Assembly: GCA_963709505.1 (NCBI GenBank)
Contig: CAVPXC010000003.1
Coordinates: 248,001-312,000, forward strand
Origin: CAVPXC01 sp963709505
GTDB lineage: Bacteria > Chloroflexota > Anaerolineae > JAAEKA01
Direction: 5' to 3'
Length of the DNA stretch: 64,000 nucleotides
The notes beneath the pieces were generated by a model, which did not search any database, was not told the origin of the DNA, and saw only the letters and a program-made list of their open reading frames with translations. Each line of letters begins with the position of its first letter. Positions within the stretch are counted from its first letter, which is position 1. The position numbers and the translations under genes were made by a program. Positions 1-8,889 of this stretch are shown here, piece by piece.

Positions 1-1312
1 CGAGGAGCCAGGCAACGGATGGTGGCAGATGAGATGAGTCTGAACATCGACAACATCAGATCGGCTTGGAACTGGGCCGTTAGCCACCAGAAGATTGGGG
101 AGATCGACCGTAGTTTGGAGGGATTGCACCAGTTCTATTTCGCTCGAAGCTGGTACCAAGAAGCTGAACGGATGTTTGAAGCGGCCATTGCAGGTCTTCA
201 GGAGTACCCAGCTGAAGGTCGAGGCGACGGTTGGTACGCCAATAATCCTGCGAACGGACAGCGCGCTTTGCTCGTCGCACGGTTGTTTGCCCGCAGGGCC
301 AGATTCTCATATCGCCTTGGAAGCGAACATGAGGCTAAGGAGTCGCTGGAGACTGGCCTGAAGATTCTACAAGGGCTTGCGGATACAGGAAGTCCCGATG
401 CGCGGCGAGAACGCGCTTTCTATCTCTATCTTTTGAGCACCATTGCTCGTGGCAAATCAAGGTTTTCGGAAGCGGAAGGACAATGCGCAGAAAGCCTGAG
501 GATCAGCCAAGAGATCAACGATCTGCCGGGCACGGTCAGAGCGCTTCGCCACCAGGGAATCATTGCTGGTTCGCAAGGCCGTTTTGGGGAGGCGCGGCAG
601 TCGCTTCTTCAGGCACGCATCCTGTACCAGCAAAGTGAAGACTCAATTGGTATAGCAAATACGCTTAACGACCTCGGCATTATCGCGGATGGCCTGGGCG
701 ACTATGACGAAGCAAAAAGGATGTACGATGAGTGTTTGGCCATTCGCAGGCAGATTGGACACGTGGCAGGTGTTGGAGCCGCTCTAAACAATCTCGGCTA
801 CCTGTCTTTCAAGCGTGGACAGAATACAGAGGCCAATTCGTTGCTGCAGGAGAGCCTCGCTGTTCAACGCCAGATCGGCGACCCGTATCACATTGCGCTT
901 TGTCTCGGAAACCTGGGCGCAGTTCTGCGGGAGCTAGTCGAATTCGAGAAATCCCGCAGACTGCTTCTCCGAAGCGCTAAGAATCTCATGGGAGATCGAT
1001 GCAGTTCCGCTGGTTCTCGAAGTCTTGGGGGGAGTAGCAAGTCTGATGGCGGTAAGCGAGCCGACCCAATTGGCACAAGCTGCGGAGCTCAATGCCTTTG
1101 TGGCGCAACACGACGCCAGCGATCGAACAACTCGCGAAATGGCGCAGCATGGCTTGGCGGATCTGGCGAGCCGGCTTTCTTCGGACGCCATGGATCGCGC
1201 ACATACGTTTGCCGAAGCGGCCGAGCTTTCCAAAGTCGTTTGGGACGTGCTAACCAGGCTGGCCTCACCTCCTGCCAATAATCCTGCGGCAGCGAGCGTC
1301 GTTCAGGTATGA
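1..1312 (+). CDS. TPR-repeat C-terminal part of a large ATPase-type regulator (5' partial, frameshifted)
   Basis: The frame is open from the first base, so the true start lies upstream. The protein opens with a DNIRSAWNWA segment and then shows tandem tetratricopeptide-like helices (for example the DLGIIADGLGDYDEAKRMYDE stretch). This is the architecture of the C-terminal half of large NB-ARC/STAND or LuxR/SARP-like transcriptional regulators, where TPRs sense a partner or ligand. Frame 1 loses family-like sequence at about 966-975. It resumes in frame 2 as EALRISWEIDAVPLVLEVL and runs to a TGA at 1310-1312, the usual tail of such proteins, so one extra base is present. The regulator identity is inferred; the TPR character is visible directly. 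Confidence 0.7.
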
Positions 1313-1375
1313 ACTAAGGGATGACACTCACACTTTTCAACTTAACAGAGCCGTAAGCCTGGCTCGCCGGGTCAT

Positions 1376-3955
1376 TTATTGCGGCGGGACCCACGTGTCA
1401 AGAGCGGCTGTAGCAGAGCTCCAGTCGGGGCTGTTATTCCAATTGGTTGTGACGCTCCAGGCATAGCCGACGCTCCAGGCATAGCCGACGCTCCAGGCAT
1501 AGCCGACGCTCCAGGCATAGCCGACGCTCCAGGCATAGCCGACGCTCCAGGCATAGCCACCACTCCACACGTAGCCATCTGCCATCGGTTGACCGTTTCC
1601 ATCGACCAGGTAATACTGGCCTGTGCTCGGATTCCAGTGCGTCGGGCCGCCATAGTGCTTAGTCCCGGCTAAATCGGCGCCAATATCCAGCCCCTGGTTG
1701 GCCGACCCAGAATAGTCGCCGAAGACCGCGTTGGCGGCATCGATGCGCCCTGCGCCTTGCTGCCACAGGCTAGTAGCGAGCTCACCAGTTGACCTCACAG
1801 CTGGTCGAGCTGAAGCCATCAGCCTGTACTTGACCTGATCCGGAGTAAGGTTTGGCATACGCGCCAACATGAGCGCTACCACTCCTGAGACTTGCGCTGC
1901 GCTCATGGAGGTGCCACTGAGTTCGAAGTAATCCTTGTGGCGCCTTTGTTCGGAATGGACCCTCGCCAGCCTGCTCTTGTCGGACATCAACCCCATAACG
2001 TGTCCTCCCGGAGCGATGACGTCCGGTTTCACAAACCCCTCAAAGGTTGGGCCGGCGGCCGAGAATGCCGGCACAAAATCATCGGCCCAGTCGGTTGGTG
2101 TATATGCATCGCTCAGGGCGCCCACCGTGATCACATAAGGGTTATTCGCCGGAACCCCGATGGTCATGGGATTGGGGCCGCCGTTGCCCGCTGCTGTTAC
2201 GACCACGATCCCAGCCTGCCAGGCTCTCATGACCGCCAGGTTGAGGGGATCATCCCAATAGTGCGATTGCACCGGCGCACTAAGCGATATATTCAAGACA
2301 CGAATGTTGTAGACATCTTTGTGCTGAACTACCCACTGAATGCCGTCGACGACCTCTGAGTAGCGGCCCTGTCCGTTCTCATCCAGTACCTGGACTGGGA
2401 TGATCACAGAGTCCGGCGCTACACCATAATACCGGCCTTGATTGTCATACTTTCGATTGCTGACGATTGAGGCAACTATCGTACCGTGTCCATTCTTGTC
2501 ATTTCGACCTTCATCCTTGTTCGAAAGTACGTTCCGCCCCTTAAGGAGGCCCGATTTCCCGTTTGAGCTATCGGTTTCCAATTCGTTGTATTTCTTGACA
2601 CCGCTGTCAAGCACCGCAACTGTGATCCCCCTTCCGGTGATTCCCACTGACCACACTGGGTTGGCGTTCAGAGCTTCATACGCTTGCGTCACTGTCGATG
2701 GTAATGTGTCGCCCATTAGCCGAGCCAGCCGGAGCCCAACGTAGTCCACCTCGGCCTTTTCCCCGCCGTCGTTGCGAGAGACCGAGAAGCGTACCGGAAT
2801 ACTGGCGAAATCATCGGGTGTTTCCAGGACGCCGGACAGGTCAATGGTCGTGTCGATGAGCTGATCCTCAGTGCTCAACGTGTCGATACCGAAAGTATGC
2901 CAAATCCTGGTCGAAGCCTGGTACACGGCAATTTGAGCCTGTCCCAGGCTTTTCTCCTTGAAGACCAAGCGCAAGTCGAGCAGCCCCGGCAGGTTGGCGG
3001 GATCCACCACCGGGCTGAACGTGTAGACTTGGCCGGTAAACCTATCGCTGGGTTCCGAGCTGATATTGTCGATATTCTCTCGACTACCATCCGTCGATGT
3101 GATCCTTGCAAGCTCAAAGCCGGTCGCCAAGTATTCCTTACCATTCGTTGGCGCGAGGATCGTTGGTTGGTTTCCGCCCCCAGCAGGCGTTAGCCATAGG
3201 TTGACGCAATCCACCTCGGCCTTTTCCCCGCCGCCGTTGCGTGACACATGGAAGCGCACCTTCAAGTTAGCAAAATCCTCCGGCGTCGTCAGGACATTGG
3301 TCAGATCTACCATGGTGACAATGGGTCTGTCATTGGTACTGAGCGTGTCGATCGGAAACGTGTGCCAAGTTCGAGTCGATTCTTGATATACTTTGATCTG
3401 TGCCTGTCCCAGGTTTTTTTCCCTAAAGATCAATCGCAAGTTCGTTTGGCTGGGCAGGTTCGAGGCGTTGACGATTGCGCTGAAGTTGTAGAGATGGCCT
3501 GTGTGAGCGTCAATAGTGTTGAGCGCGATCTGATTCACGTTCTGCCGGTTATCATCGCATCTCGCGATTCTGGAAAGATCAATGCCCGTTGAATAGTACT
3601 CACCACCGGACACTGGCGCATAAGTCGTGCCAGGATCGGCGCTGTCCGTTGTTCTTACCCCAGCATCCGGCCAGACACGGACTACTCCTGGCGCGTGCTC
3701 AAGTGCATCCAATTGGTACGCCGGCAGCGATGCCGCGACTGCGTTGATAATGCTCAGGTCGCGCGTGACTTGGCCTCCATGCCGCTCCACCAGGGCAGCC
3801 ACGTTGCTTCCTGGAACGCCCTGTACGATAACATCAGCCCATGGGCGGCTCAGGTCCCTGGGATCTGGCGTCATGGACAGGATCAATGCCGACAGCACAA
3901 ATAGGGTCATCAGACGCCGTTTTGCACCCCTTTGACCGCGATTTGGCAGGTTCAT
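1376..3955 (-). CDS. Secreted subtilisin-like serine protease (S8) with two inserted repeat domains and a GYAWSV tail
   Basis: About 859 residues. A signal peptide (hydrophobic LMTLFVLSALILSM near residues 15-28) is followed by an I9-like prodomain, which usually folds and inhibits the protease. Two homologous domains of about 115 residues follow (roughly 115-260 and 270-410), each running from EY-ATG/STG to GEKAEVD. The catalytic domain has Asp in VAVLDSGV (~450), His in NGHGT (~490), the oxyanion Asn in AAGNGG (~591) and the nucleophile Ser in LSGTSMSA (~683). The C-terminus carries GYVWSG and then six GYAWSV repeats. The ATG at 3955 is chosen over an upstream GTG at 3973 because GAGGTG sits five bases before it. 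The two inserted domains are probably adhesive or substrate-binding; that role is inferred. Confidence 0.9.
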   Translation of the reverse strand: MNLPNRGQRGAKRRLMTLFVLSALILSMTPDPRDLSRPWADVIVQGVPGSNVAALVERHGGQVTRDLSIINAVAASLPAYQLDALEHAPGVVRVWPDAGVRTTDSADPGTTYAPVSGGEYYSTGIDLSRIARCDDNRQNVNQIALNTIDAHTGHLYNFSAIVNASNLPSQTNLRLIFREKNLGQAQIKVYQESTRTWHTFPIDTLSTNDRPIVTMVDLTNVLTTPEDFANLKVRFHVSRNGGGEKAEVDCVNLWLTPAGGGNQPTILAPTNGKEYLATGFELARITSTDGSRENIDNISSEPSDRFTGQVYTFSPVVDPANLPGLLDLRLVFKEKSLGQAQIAVYQASTRIWHTFGIDTLSTEDQLIDTTIDLSGVLETPDDFASIPVRFSVSRNDGGEKAEVDYVGLRLARLMGDTLPSTVTQAYEALNANPVWSVGITGRGITVAVLDSGVKKYNELETDSSNGKSGLLKGRNVLSNKDEGRNDKNGHGTIVASIVSNRKYDNQGRYYGVAPDSVIIPVQVLDENGQGRYSEVVDGIQWVVQHKDVYNIRVLNISLSAPVQSHYWDDPLNLAVMRAWQAGIVVVTAAGNGGPNPMTIGVPANNPYVITVGALSDAYTPTDWADDFVPAFSAAGPTFEGFVKPDVIAPGGHVMGLMSDKSRLARVHSEQRRHKDYFELSGTSMSAAQVSGVVALMLARMPNLTPDQVKYRLMASARPAVRSTGELATSLWQQGAGRIDAANAVFGDYSGSANQGLDIGADLAGTKHYGGPTHWNPSTGQYYLVDGNGQPMADGYVWSGGYAWSVGYAWSVGYAWSVGYAWSVGYAWSVGYAWSVTTNWNNSPDWSSATAALDTWVPPQ
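1451..1558. repeat. Six perfect 18-bp tandem repeats inside the subtilase gene
   Basis: Six consecutive identical copies of the 18-mer gacgctccaggcatagcc. On the minus strand each unit encodes GYAWSV. The length of 18 bp keeps the frame, so copy number can change without breaking the protease. Confidence 0.97.
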
Positions 3956-4402
3956 CTTGGCACCTCGTTCCACTCTACAAAAAAAACTGGCTGCGCTGAC
4001 CTTCGGTAGGGGCGATGTCGCCTCGAAAAATCGTACCTCACATCACGCCAGTTTGCGCTAGACCTCGCTTGAGAAGGATCAATGTCCGAATATTCTACGC
4101 CTGCTTGCTCGGCAAGCAGATTCAGGCTCTGCGCCGAGGGAAAAGCTACGAAGTTTTAAAGAGAGGCTCATTTCGGAGAACGCATTGTAGTCCATTCGTT
4201 ATGAAACCACAACTATTTGTGCTGCATTTGCACGCACTTTAAGACAATGATAATGTTGGATATGCCCTTAAACTCCCAGACAGAGCATTTGCCATGCATC
4301 TACCCTCCTAAGATTATCCTACAACTCATAAACTTTGTCAATGCCTCTTTGCTTACACCTAAATTACAGTTCATGAACGGCCCTATTGGCATGTCACGAC
4401 AG
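3956..4402. other. Intergenic region, nothing recognised
   Basis: This 447-bp stretch lies between the subtilase start and the PAC2 stop. It is AT-richer than its surroundings and contains only short, compositionally unremarkable reading frames. It should hold the subtilase promoter on the minus strand, but no confident -35/-10 pair was found. Confidence 0.4.
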
Positions 4403-5322
4403 TTAGTCTCCGAGATTATCCAGTAGATCCCCCAGCTCTTGTTCCAATAGATCGTCCATGGGGAGGTAGGAGGTTTCGGCGAAATTTTCGGAAAGTCGAG
4501 CGATGTATTCCCTGACCTTCAGATGCGGCATGCGCCGGTCGAGCTCGTCGATCTTCGCATCCATTGAGTGCACCAGTTCCTCGCTGCGCTGTGCAAGGTC
4601 AGACAGATCGATATCAAGGCCGAGCATGCGGTTAAAGCGCAACAGAAGCTCGTACCAGCTCTTGAAATCGTTGTCGATGCGTAAACCTTGGACAGTGTTC
4701 GACAGCTCCGAGAAATCATAGGCCGGAACAAACGCGTACCAGTCGATGACCTCGAGACCCGCGCGTCTGCGGCGTGCGTCAGATAGACACCGACTGTTGC
4801 GCCCCCCTCGTAGTTAGACATCGACACAGCGTAATCGGCCAATTCTTCCTGCAATGCCGGTAGGCTGTAAACACAGTGGATCTCGCGGTCCCGGTCGTAC
4901 GGCATCGATCCGTAGACTCCACCGAGGCAAAGGATGCGCTTGACGCCAAGTTCTTCTGCGGCATCCATTAAGGCATCGCAATAGCGGTCGACATTGAGGT
5001 GCGGCTCCTGGCCCAGGAAAATCACCAGCCCTTTGTCACCATTACTCCAGTAGTGGAACTCGTTTGCGCGTTCCTGGATCAACTCGACGTGGCCTTCCTT
5101 CAATTTGATCTCAGGCCGGAAAAAGTGGTGCGTGCCCGGCATTTGGAACAAGTAGAAGCCCTCAGGCTGGATCTCGCCGATTTTGCGGGCGTCCAGGGTG
5201 TCGATGAGATACTGCGGCAGGCCGGAGGAGACGTTGCCGGCGTCGGCCCATTGATGCCAGCCTGCGATCAAGGTTACCTCGCTCGCCGTCGGAAGATCCC
5301 ACAAGTCGAATGCGTCATTCAT
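4403..5322 (-). CDS. PAC2 family protein (proteasome-assembly-chaperone fold), frameshifted
   Basis: The N-terminal 190 residues match the PAC2 family pattern: ATLIAGWHQWADAGNVSSG-like opening, a central CLGGVYGSMPYDR segment and a GVYLTHAADA strand. The family is widespread in actinobacteria, Chloroflexota and archaea; its bacterial role is unsettled. After ADAR the frame is lost at about 4758-4765 beside a CCC run, where one base appears missing. Sequence resumes in the next frame as GLEVIDWYAFVPAYDFSEL and ends in a helical, acidic tail (LLEQELGDLLDNLGD). AAGAGGTGAT precedes the ATG. It may be co-transcribed with the upstream phosphatidyltransferase gene, about 60 bp away. Confidence 0.8.
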
Positions 5323-5384
5323 AGTATCACCTCTTGGGCAGGAGCCCTACTGGTTTTCAGAGAGATTGATGCTTACCTGTTCGT

Positions 5385-6080
5385 TTACTTGCCCGACGTA
5401 GGCTGCGGCGGCCGGTCGATGGTCGACAGCTCGCGAGCTTTGCTAAAGGTATTGCCTACGTACAATCCAATAAGCACGGCGGCGATCAAGCCGACCAATA
5501 GGTCGTAGACAGTCATCTGACCGAAGGGCATAGCAAACGTAGGCGCGCCGACCCAAAAGAACATCAACGTATTCAACAGGAAGAGAATCATGCGCACCTC
5601 GGTCGGTCCGAACTTGCCATAGGAGATCTGGAACACCCCTTCGACAAAGGTGCGGACGTAGACAAAGACAGACAGTAGCAAATAGCCAATGAGAGCCATG
5701 GCTGCAATGTTGAAAGTGACATACGGCGATAGTCCCAAGCCGAGCACGATCAACATCTCGTTGAAACCATCGACCGTGTGGTCGATGAAGAAGCCATACT
5801 TGGGCCGCTGGATGTTGCGGTAGCGAGCCAGCGTGCCGTCCAGGCTGTCCCCGTACCAGTTAATGAGTAAGCCGAAGCTCGCCAGCCAAAGGAAGGCGGG
5901 ATTAAACCGGCTGGCCCAATAGCTAAAGAAAATGACAAACGCGCCGAATGTGCCGATGGCGGTGAGTTTGTCAGGTGTCATCCAGGCCGGGGCGTGAGCC
6001 GCCAGCCACTGCAGCGCCGGCCGCTCCAGCGGGCCAAGCAAGATATCGTTGACACGCTTGTGGTCCTTTGGGGTGGTCAT
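5385..6080 (-). CDS. CDP-alcohol phosphatidyltransferase family membrane protein
   Basis: A 231-residue integral membrane enzyme with about six hydrophobic segments. The family's metal-binding signature is complete: DSLDGTLAR, then about eight residues, G, three residues, D, three residues, D (in FFIDHTVD). Such enzymes move a phosphatidyl group from a CDP-lipid to an alcohol such as glycerol phosphate, inositol or ethanolamine; the acceptor cannot be read from sequence. An AAGGAAGA ribosome site precedes the ATG. It is divergent from the MarR gene, with a conserved-centre palindrome in its leader at 6117-6148. Confidence 0.85.
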   Translation of the reverse strand: MTTPKDHKRVNDILLGPLERPALQWLAAHAPAWMTPDKLTAIGTFGAFVIFFSYWASRFNPAFLWLASFGLLINWYGDSLDGTLARYRNIQRPKYGFFIDHTVDGFNEMLIVLGLGLSPYVTFNIAAMALIGYLLLSVFVYVRTFVEGVFQISYGKFGPTEVRMILFLLNTLMFFWVGAPTFAMPFGQMTVYDLLVGLIAAVLIGLYVGNTFSKARELSTIDRPPQPTSGK

Positions 6081-6116
6081 TCTCTGGTCTTCCTTCTATC
6101 GCAAACTACCCTTTTC

Positions 6117-6148
6117 GACCTCCGAGGTCTTCCGAGACCTCGGAGGTC
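6117..6148. repeat. Conserved-centre palindrome (copy a)
   Basis: Perfect 12-bp stem GACCTCCGAGGT around the 8-nt centre CTTCCGAG. It lies 36 bp upstream of the phosphatidyltransferase start. The same stem (one arm variant) recurs at 39671 and 39722. Confidence 0.9.
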
Positions 6149-6266
6149 TGGGAGACTACGCATCGGAAGTCGATCGTGAGACAGGCTAAGTTTATCACGT
6201 CACCCAATTCTCTGCCAATGTGCGAACCCGCGTGAGACCGGACAGCGCGTTTGGATGCTCGCTTAC

Positions 6267-6298
6267 TTGACAAAAAGCATAGAACGCTTAATATTTAA
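6267..6298 (+). promoter_or_regulatory. Promoter with overlapping candidate MarR operator
   Basis: A consensus TTGACA at 6267-6272 is followed 16 bp later by an AT-rich TAATAT -10 candidate at 6289-6294. The -10 lies inside the near-palindrome CTTAATATTTAAG (6286-6298). MarR proteins commonly repress by binding such palindromes over their own promoter, so autorepression of the regulator-exporter operon is inferred. Confidence 0.55.
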
Positions 6299-6327
6299 GA
6301 TCGCTTAACTAATTCCAAGGATACCTT

Positions 6328-6819
6328 ATGGCCCCGAATCAACAATTCGCCGCGGTCCTGCGTGAGTGGTCCGAAGTCTTTATGCGTCGCTCGATGCGAG
6401 ACTTCACAACCTTCATGCGCAATTCCGGTCTGACCATGCCGCAGGTCAGCGCGCTCTTCAAGCTCCATTACCAGGGCACGTGCGGGGTGTCGGATATCGC
6501 CGATCACCTGGACGTGACCAGTGCGGCTGCCAGCCAGATGGTGGATCGTTTGGTGCAACAAGGGTTGCTGGAGCGCTCGACCGATCCCAACGATCGGCGC
6601 GTCAAACAGCTCGAATTGACCCCGCTTGGCAGCCGGCTGCTCGAAGACAGCATCGAAGCGCGCGTCCAATGGATGGCTGGGTTGACTACGGTGCTCTCGC
6701 CTGCGGAGCAAGAGACTATCGTAACAGCACTTGACCTCTTAACGGATGCGGCCACGCGGCTGGAACGGCATGCTTTCGAGGAAAGTCAGGCGCCTGAAGT
6801 CACGTCTGTTTCGGCATGA
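6328..6819 (+). CDS. MarR family transcriptional regulator
   Basis: 163 residues with the MarR winged-helix layout: N-terminal dimer helix, helix-turn-helix DIADHLDVTSAAASQMVDRL (~57-76), and the wing motif RSTDPNDRRVKQLELT with the family Asp-x-Arg-Arg. An AAGGA ribosome site lies just before the ATG. It is followed by two ABC-exporter genes. This is the common arrangement in which a ligand-sensing MarR repressor controls a multidrug exporter. The ligand is unknown. Confidence 0.9.
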   Translation: MAPNQQFAAVLREWSEVFMRRSMRDFTTFMRNSGLTMPQVSALFKLHYQGTCGVSDIADHLDVTSAAASQMVDRLVQQGLLERSTDPNDRRVKQLELTPLGSRLLEDSIEARVQWMAGLTTVLSPAEQETIVTALDLLTDAATRLERHAFEESQAPEVTSVSA

Positions 6820-6962
6820 TTTGAGGCTATCGTTGAAAGGAGAATCGACTTTGCAAGCACAAGCACAACGCCCTGATCGCGCGCGGCGCCAAGAACAAAG
6901 GCGCCCTGGGTCGGGCTATTGGCTACCTTTCGAAATACAAGGCACAAGCGGCTCTGCCGTAT

Positions 6963-8777
6963 GTGTTCCTGGTCATCGCTGTTTTGTCGCAGCTCATGGT
7001 GCCAAAGTTGGTCGGAAATATCATCGACGCCATCTCAGGAGGCGTCATAGCCCAAAACGTGGTGCCTAACCTCGACAAGGTGCCGAAGCAACTCTTGCCG
7101 GCTTTGTTTGAGCAACTTGGCTACACACCAGAACAACTTGCGAACCTATACGCCAATGCCGATCGCATTCTGATCACGTCAGGGATCGCCATCGTCATCT
7201 TTGCAGCTATACGCGGTGTGTTTTCATTCCTACAGACCTATTGGGCCGAGCGCAACTCACAAGGAATCGCCTTTGACATGCGTAACGACCTGTTCTCGAA
7301 GATCTCCAAGCTGTCCTTCTCCTATCACGACCGCAACCAAACCGGGCAGTTGATGATCCGGGCCACTGACGACGTCGAGAAAGTGCGTCTGTTTATCGGT
7401 CAGGGCCTGCTCCAGGCAGTTGGCGCTTTTTTGCTGCTGACCGGTACACTGATCATCTTGACGGCCACCAACGCCAAGCTGACGCTGGTCGTGCTCCCCA
7501 TTCTTCCGCTCGCCCTGATCGTCTTCATGATCTTCGGCAAGGTCAGCCAGCCGCTCTTTGTCAAGGTGCAGCAGCGCCTTTCGGCGTTGAACACTGTGTT
7601 GCAAGAGAACCTGGCAGGCATGAAGGTCGTCAAGGCTTTTACACGCGAGAAGAGCGAGGAGAAGAAGTTCGAGGTCGCTGCCAATTCTCTGATGAAGCAG
7701 CAAATCGACGTGACTCGGGTCTTTGCCTTTCTATTCCCATTGGTGTTCCTGATTGCCAACGTCGGCCAGGCGCTTGTGCTCTATTTCGGCGGCCGGCAGA
7801 TCATCAACGGCACGCTGACACTGGGCCAGTACCAGGAATTCAGTCTTTACCTGATCTTCATCTTCTTTCCGTTGGCGCAGTTGGGCTTCATCATCACGCA
7901 AATGTCGCAAGCTTCGGCGTCAGCCGGGCGTATCTTCGAGATCCTCGACACCAAGAACGAGGTCGCTGATAAACCCACTGCTGTGCCGTTGCCATCTGTG
8001 CAGGGTAAAGTCGCCTTTGATAACGTCACGTTTCGTTACTTCGGTGGCGGCGACCCGGTGCTCAGTGAGGTGAGCTTTGAGGCTGAGCCAGGCCAAACCG
8101 TTGCCCTGTTAGGTGCTACGGGCTCCGGCAAGACGACCATCATCAACCTGATCCCGCGCTTCTACGATCCCACCGAGGGCCGGGTGATCATCGACGGCCA
8201 CGACATTCGTGACGTGTCTCTTGAGACCTTGCGCTCCCAAATCGGCATCGTCTTGCAGGAGACAACTCTCTTCGCCGGCACGATTCGCGATAACGTCGCC
8301 TATGGCAAGCCTGATGCGACCATGGACGAGGTCATCGACGCGGCCAAAGCCGCTGCGGCGCATGACTTCATCATGTCCTTCCCGGACGGGTACGACACGC
8401 CGGTGGGCGAGCGCGGCACGACGCTGAGCGGTGGTCAAAAGCAGCGCATTGCCATCGCTCGGGCGCTCTTGTTGGATCCCCATCTGCTGATCCTCGACAA
8501 CTCGACCAGCGCCGTGGACCTTGAGACCGAGTACCACATCCAGAAGGCGCTCGACAAGCTGATGCAAGGCCGGACAAGTTTCGTCATTGCGCAGCGCATC
8601 AGCACGGTGATGCACGCCGACCAGATCCTGGTGCTCGAAAAGGGTCGCATCGTCGCCCGCGGCAAGCATGCCGACCTCATGGAGACCAGCGAAATCTACG
8701 CCGAGATCTACAACTCTCAGCTTGTGAGTGATGTGGAGATCGAGGAAGCGGACGCGGATGTCTTGGAGATCGCGTAA
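6963..8777 (+). CDS. ABC exporter half-transporter with degenerate nucleotide site (type IV, partner A)
   Basis: Fused membrane and ATPase domains of an exporter: six transmembrane helices in the first ~310 residues, Walker A GATGSGKTT (~384), signature LSGGQKQ (~487) and Walker B LLILDNSTSAVD (~509). Two catalytic residues are replaced: the Walker B glutamate is Asn, and the switch His is Gln (IAQRIS, ~541). That is the signature of the non-hydrolysing subunit of heterodimeric exporters such as TM287/288. The GTG at 6963 is the only standard in-frame start, but coding-like sequence (GALGRAIGYLSKYKAQAALPY) continues in frame upstream to about 6840. There an AAAGGAGA site precedes an out-of-frame TTG at 6851, so an indel near the true start is likely. 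Confidence 0.88.
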   Translation: MFLVIAVLSQLMVPKLVGNIIDAISGGVIAQNVVPNLDKVPKQLLPALFEQLGYTPEQLANLYANADRILITSGIAIVIFAAIRGVFSFLQTYWAERNSQGIAFDMRNDLFSKISKLSFSYHDRNQTGQLMIRATDDVEKVRLFIGQGLLQAVGAFLLLTGTLIILTATNAKLTLVVLPILPLALIVFMIFGKVSQPLFVKVQQRLSALNTVLQENLAGMKVVKAFTREKSEEKKFEVAANSLMKQQIDVTRVFAFLFPLVFLIANVGQALVLYFGGRQIINGTLTLGQYQEFSLYLIFIFFPLAQLGFIITQMSQASASAGRIFEILDTKNEVADKPTAVPLPSVQGKVAFDNVTFRYFGGGDPVLSEVSFEAEPGQTVALLGATGSGKTTIINLIPRFYDPTEGRVIIDGHDIRDVSLETLRSQIGIVLQETTLFAGTIRDNVAYGKPDATMDEVIDAAKAAAAHDFIMSFPDGYDTPVGERGTTLSGGQKQRIAIARALLLDPHLLILDNSTSAVDLETEYHIQKALDKLMQGRTSFVIAQRISTVMHADQILVLEKGRIVARGKHADLMETSEIYAEIYNSQLVSDVEIEEADADVLEIA

Positions 8778-8797
8778 TCAGGTTGGTTGAGGAGAAA

Positions 8798-8832
8798 GTG
8801 TCAGGTGTCAGGTGTCAGGTGTCAGGTGTCGG
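8798..8832. repeat. Heptanucleotide tandem repeat (GTGTCAG)
   Basis: Four exact copies of GTGTCAG plus a fifth with one change lie in the gap between the two exporter genes. The same heptad family recurs at 53851-54069. Confidence 0.95.
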
Positions 8833-8889
8833 ACAACTTGACACGTGGCACATGACACATGAGACTTCCCTAGAAACGGAGCTAATAAT

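Noticed and set aside
6746..7069. A 107-residue plus-strand frame starting inside marR and covering the exporter start
   Set aside because: Its sequence is Arg-rich and unrelated to any family; the exporter frame is the coding one, though the TTG at 6851 in this frame may mark its displaced start.
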